The notes beneath the pieces were generated by a model that saw only the letters and a program-made list of their open reading frames with translations, had not been told where the DNA came from and searched no databases. This document shows positions 60,848-64,000 of a stretch of DNA of 64,000 bases, in pieces. Position numbers and translations under genes: made by a program. The stretch spans positions 2,170,001-2,234,000 of the forward strand of contig NZ_CP149994.1 in assembly GCF_051307055.1 (NCBI RefSeq), in the 5' to 3' direction. The DNA is from Dryocola sp051307055 (GTDB lineage Bacteria > Pseudomonadota > Gammaproteobacteria > Enterobacterales > Enterobacteriaceae). How positions within the stretch are numbered: position 1 is the first letter of the stretch; each line of letters begins with the position of its first letter.

Positions 60848-61659
60848 TCCATATCCTTGCTTTTTAATACGATTTCTTTTCTCTACTTTGCATTAATTTT
60901 TTATAACTTGCGAGCCGGATTTAGCCGTTTAAAGAGCCGTTGCAATTACGTTTAGTTATGTTATCGCCTGTTTTTCAATCGCCTTTAATTTAAGCTGGAA
61001 TGAGTCACTGTTAACGGCCAGCGATTCGCTTTAAAAATAACCTCAATTAAACAGCTTCATGATTCATTATTTATAAATTCAGGCTGAATTAAAACAAAAC
61101 CCCTTTAAACGCAGGGAAATATCTTTATACTATTGAAATTAAAACATTAAAAATACCGGACAGAAAATTAAATCACCATCTTTATCTGCATGAGCGCATT
61201 CCACATTATCCTATGACAAAAAAATTATTTTCTGGTAGCTAAGGAAAAGTTGCTCACACTCATTACCACGCCATGCGGATGTTTATTCAGTGGCGTATGA
61301 GTATGCCCACAAATAACCCGGACCACCTCAGCGCTGCTGCGGTGAATATACTGCTTGCCATTTCTCTTTCCGCCCGCAATGGAGATGGCGGCGGCTCGCG
61401 TAATACGCCGCAAAACAATTCTGTTAGCGGAAATAACGCCGGAGCGGAGATGGTTTGGGATGGCGGTACGTCAGGGGATCGAAGCGCCTGGCTTCCGCCG
61501 CTGCGGGCGTGATGCAGGTTGATAATAAACATTGCGCCCTGGCCGCTGAAGGCGCCCGCCTCTGGCCGACAGCAATAAGCGTGACTGACGTTTATCTGTA
61601 ATTTTAACAACCTGCGTTAAAATCTGACCCTCGTCTTAGCCGGACGAGGGCCAGGCCGG
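60848..61659. other. ~0.8-kb gap between YfeH-like gene and ydgJ
   Basis: The left part (60890-61220) is AT-rich with no gene. The right part (61225-61610) holds short overlapping frames on both strands, of which only a possible phosphoesterase fragment can be argued for (next entry). In K-12 add and ydgJ are adjacent. Confidence 0.55.
61225..61413 (-). pseudogene. Possible metallophosphoesterase C-terminal remnant
   Basis: A 62-codon frame contains SSAEVVRVICGHTHTPLNKH, which carries the GHTHTP metal-ligand motif of calcineurin-type phosphoesterases preceded by a typical beta strand. It ends SVSNFSLATRK. The N-terminal domain is absent and the frame upstream is broken. It is a plausible decayed cyclic-nucleotide phosphodiesterase-like gene, but the evidence is one motif. 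Confidence 0.3.
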
Positions 61660-62700
61660 TTAAGCCAGATTCAGCGTCGCGCGCTTTTTCGCCGACTCAA
61701 TGCCCAGCTCAATCAGCTCCATTACCTGAATCGCCTGCGCGGCCGGCACCGGGTTTTCACCGTGGCCCGTCAACGCATCGCGAATCGCGGCGTAGTAAGC
61801 CGGGTAATTGCCCGGAACGGTCAGCAGCGTCTGTTCCGCCATCACCTCGCCCTGCGCCAGGGTCAGCACGCCGTCACGCATATCGTAGCCCCAGTCCTCC
61901 TGCGGCAGACGCTCGCCTGATTTCAGACGATCCTCCTGCGGATCAAGGCCATATTTAATGTAGCTGCCGCGGGTGCCGTGCACGATATAACGCGCAGATT
62001 CAGCAGCAGCCAGCAGCGAGCCGTGCAGCACGACTCGGCGTTGCGGGTAGGCCAGCACGGCGTGGAAATAGTCCGTTGCCTGAGCGCCCGGACGAAGCTG
62101 GGCCAGATCGACGGTTAAACTCACCGGCAGGCCGAAAAGATTTATGGCCTGGTCGATAAGATGCGGCCCGAGATCGTACCAGATGCCGCTGCCAACGCCC
62201 GCCTGCTCCCGCCAGCGGTTACGCACCTGCGGACGAAAGCGATCGAAATGCGATTCGAAATAGGCGACTTCCCCCAGCGTGCCGTCAGCAAGCAAGGTTT
62301 TCAGCGTCAGGAAATCGCTGTCCCAGCGGCGGTTATGGAAGACGGACAGCAGCAGGCCGCGGCTTTTCGCCAGCGCATCCAGTTCGCGTGCCTGTGACAA
62401 CGTCACGGTGAAGGGCTTATCGACCACCACATGTTTGCCCGCCTCCAGCGCAGCTCTCGCCAGCGGGAAGTGGGTATCATTGGGGGTAGGCACCACAATG
62501 AGATCGATATCAGGATCGTTAAACAGATGGTGCGGGTCGGAAACAACGGGCATGTTCGGCCAGTCCGCATGGACTTTAGCTTCGTCGCTGCTGGATACCG
62601 CCGCAAGCTCCATCCCCGGCGTGCCAACGATGAGCGGCGCATGGAAAGTTTTACTGGCATAACCGTAACCGATTAGTCCGACACGAATATTATCACTCAT
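61660..62700 (-). CDS. ydgJ: YdgJ, Gfo/Idh/MocA-family oxidoreductase
   Basis: A 346-residue NAD(P)-dependent oxidoreductase. The Rossmann part is VGLIGYGYASKTFHAPLIVG and the catalytic Lys region is LEAGKHVVVDKPFTVTLSQA (EKP-type motif, here DKP). GIWYDLGPHLIDQAINLFGL marks the second domain. It equals E. coli YdgJ in length and position (after add). Substrate unknown. Confidence 0.94.
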   Translation of the reverse strand: MSDNIRVGLIGYGYASKTFHAPLIVGTPGMELAAVSSSDEAKVHADWPNMPVVSDPHHLFNDPDIDLIVVPTPNDTHFPLARAALEAGKHVVVDKPFTVTLSQARELDALAKSRGLLLSVFHNRRWDSDFLTLKTLLADGTLGEVAYFESHFDRFRPQVRNRWREQAGVGSGIWYDLGPHLIDQAINLFGLPVSLTVDLAQLRPGAQATDYFHAVLAYPQRRVVLHGSLLAAAESARYIVHGTRGSYIKYGLDPQEDRLKSGERLPQEDWGYDMRDGVLTLAQGEVMAEQTLLTVPGNYPAYYAAIRDALTGHGENPVPAAQAIQVMELIELGIESAKKRATLNLA

Positions 62701-62842
62701 TTGTATTCCTCACTTTTATGGACGCTCCCATTTGACACCATCCCCTACAGTGTAACAACAGGTAGCTTACTTGCTGGCTGCCGGCGGAATACTTGCCAGC
62801 CGCCGCCGCTAAGTGCGCAAAAGTGATTCACTTCGCAAATAT

Positions 62843-62867
62843 GAAACCGGTTTCGGAAACCGGTTGC
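62843..62867. promoter_or_regulatory. Two AscG/LacI-type operators before the GH1 gene
   Basis: GAAACCGGTTTC (62843-62854), with T before it, is a perfect palindrome matching the E. coli AscG site TGAAACCGGTTTCA. GAAACCGGTTGC (62856-62867) follows 13 bp on. They lie 59-83 bp before the glucosidase start, where a LacI-family repressor would act. Confidence 0.75.
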
Positions 62868-62925
62868 AGCCCTTCGCTGGGCTTGCCTACACTGCCCGGG
62901 TCGAGTCAACTCAAGGAGCGTAGTC

Positions 62926-64000
62926 ATGTCAGCTTTTCCGCAACACTTTCTTTGGGGCGCTGCAACCGCGGCGTATCAGGTTGAGGGCGGTCACGATGCC
63001 GATGGCAAAGGCCCGTCAATCTGGGATAGCTTTGCCCATCAGCCCGGCACTACTTATCAGGGCACCAACGGCGATGTCGCCGTCGATCACTATCACCGCT
63101 TCCGTGAAGACGTTGCTTTAATGGCCGAGCAGGGTTTGCAGAGCTACCGATTTTCTCTCTCCTGGCCACGCCTGTTCCCGCAGGGACGCGGTGAAGTCAA
63201 CGAAGCCGGGGTGAAGTTCTACAGCGAGTTAATAGATTGCCTGGTAGAAAACAATATTGAACCCATGATCACCCTTTACCACTGGGATCTGCCGCAGGCT
63301 TTACAGGATGAAGGCGGCTGGGAAAACAGAGCCACCGCCGAGGCCTTCGTTGACTACGCCCGCCTGTGCTATGCCCGTTTTGGCGACCGCGTGAAGCTCT
63401 GGTCAACGTTTAACGAAACCGTGGTATTCATTGGTCACGGTTATATTACCGGTAGCCACCCGCCTTCGGTGCGCGATCCCGCCCGTGCCATTCAGGCCTG
63501 CCACCACGTATTTGTTGCGCATGCCGCGGCGGTGAAAGCGTTTCGCGCAAGCCAGATTGCCGGGACAATCGGCTTTGTGAATGTCTTACAAACCCATACG
63601 CCGTTAACGGACTCCCCGGAAGACAGGCAGGCCGCAGCGCTGGCCGATGGGATCTGGACCCACTGGCTTTACGATCCCGTACTAAAAGGCGAATACCCTG
63701 CTGAGCTGTTAGCCAAAACTCAGGCGCTGTGGAACGTGCCGCGCTTTGCCGCAGGCGATGAGCAGTTACTTAAGGAAAATATCTGCGACTTTATCGGGCT
63801 TAACTATTACAAACGCGAAACCGTTGCCGCAAATAAGCAGCAAACGCATTTACAGGCCAATCACAGCGGCGAGCGTAATAGCGGCCATGAGTTTGGGTTT
63901 AAAGATTTATTTAAATTTGTGCGTAACCCCGACGGGGTTTATACCGACTGGGACTGGGAAATATATCCGCAGGGGTTAACCGAGGGAATTTTGCAGATCA
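62926..64000 (+). CDS. Family 1 beta-glucosidase / 6-phospho-beta-glucosidase (3' end off window)
   Basis: The first 358 codons of a GH1 enzyme. It opens with the family signature FLWGAATAAYQVEGGHDADG. The acid/base Glu is E164 in LWSTFNETVVFIGHG, and FIGLNYYKRE precedes the expected nucleophile, which lies beyond the window. Start ATG follows AAGGAGCG. Whether it prefers free or phosphorylated glucosides cannot be judged from this part. AscG-like operators upstream suggest control by an aryl-beta-glucoside repressor. Confidence 0.9.
   Translation, partial: MSAFPQHFLWGAATAAYQVEGGHDADGKGPSIWDSFAHQPGTTYQGTNGDVAVDHYHRFREDVALMAEQGLQSYRFSLSWPRLFPQGRGEVNEAGVKFYSELIDCLVENNIEPMITLYHWDLPQALQDEGGWENRATAEAFVDYARLCYARFGDRVKLWSTFNETVVFIGHGYITGSHPPSVRDPARAIQACHHVFVAHAAAVKAFRASQIAGTIGFVNVLQTHTPLTDSPEDRQAAALADGIWTHWLYDPVLKGEYPAELLAKTQALWNVPRFAAGDEQLLKENICDFIGLNYYKRETVAANKQQTHLQANHSGERNSGHEFGFKDLFKFVRNPDGVYTDWDWEIYPQGLTEGILQI

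Noticed and set aside
61273..61512. 79-codon rightward frame in the gap before ydgJ
   Set aside because: No similarity recognised; it overlaps the better phosphoesterase-like frame on the other strand.
1..64000. tRNA, rRNA or prophage structural genes
   Set aside because: None were recognised on reading both strands; the only mobile-element trace is the recombinase fragment near 21.8 kb.

Overview
The window is chromosomal DNA of an enterobacterium (family Enterobacteriaceae). It is GC-rich and densely coded, and most genes match Escherichia coli K-12 genes nearly full length. Three E. coli gene-order blocks can be recognised from memory: rlhA-sutR-ydcO-tehBA-ydcK-rimL-opgD-ydcJ-ydcI; smrA/ogt-fnr-uspE; and pntBA-ydgH-ydgI-folM-rstA-rstB-tus-fumC-fumA-manA-ydgA-malI-malX-malY-add-ydgJ. 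They are joined differently from K-12 and carry accessory genes at and between the joints. A Ter site next to tus places the window in the replication-terminus region. The genus cannot be fixed from sequence alone. Gene content and the GTAGGGTGGATAAGC-type repeats point to the Enterobacter/Cronobacter/Cedecea/Klebsiella side of the family.

Left third (1-26.9 kb). Truncated rlhA is followed by a probable sulfur module: a four-rhodanese protein overlapping a thiol dioxygenase, a divergent SsuD-like monooxygenase overlapping an SsuA-like binding protein, and sutR/ydcO sharing a palindromic divergent promoter. Next come an AraC regulator and an EamA exporter, then a beta-glucoside PTS operon (IIB, GH4 phospho-glucosidase, IIC, no IIA) controlled by an unusual RpiR regulator with three HTH-like units and two palindromic operators. 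An orphan DppA-like binding protein lies divergent to a PepT-like peptidase. A six-unit array of about 93-bp REP-like repeats separates that peptidase from tehBA. After ydcK and rimL there is a small AT-richer patch (glyoxalase-fold gene, unknown ORF, nudI, recombinase remnant), then opgD, an orphan amino-acid binding protein with an aminotransferase, and a LysR regulator.

Middle (26.9-41.4 kb). Hemerythrin protein, type-B carboxylesterase, hglS (ydcJ) divergent from ydcI, smrA, ogt, fnr with a probable FNR self-regulation site, uspE, a zinc alcohol dehydrogenase, pntAB and ydgH.

Right third (41.7-64 kb). ydgI, folM, and the rstA/rstB two-component pair, which is split by an inverted zinT gene with its own Zur-like box. 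Then tus with its Ter site, fumC/fumA, manA, ydgA, a decayed fosA-like gene (5' deletion plus a 2-bp frameshift), malI/malXY with two perfect or near-perfect MalI operators, add, a YfeH-like symporter, a roughly 0.8-kb gap with a possible phosphoesterase remnant, ydgJ, and the start of a GH1 glucosidase behind two AscG-type operators.

All family names come from remembered protein sequences and motifs; no database search was run. The most unusual items are the triple-HTH RpiR regulator, the zinT insertion inside rstAB, the clustered sulfur genes, the 93-bp repeat array and the fosA relic.
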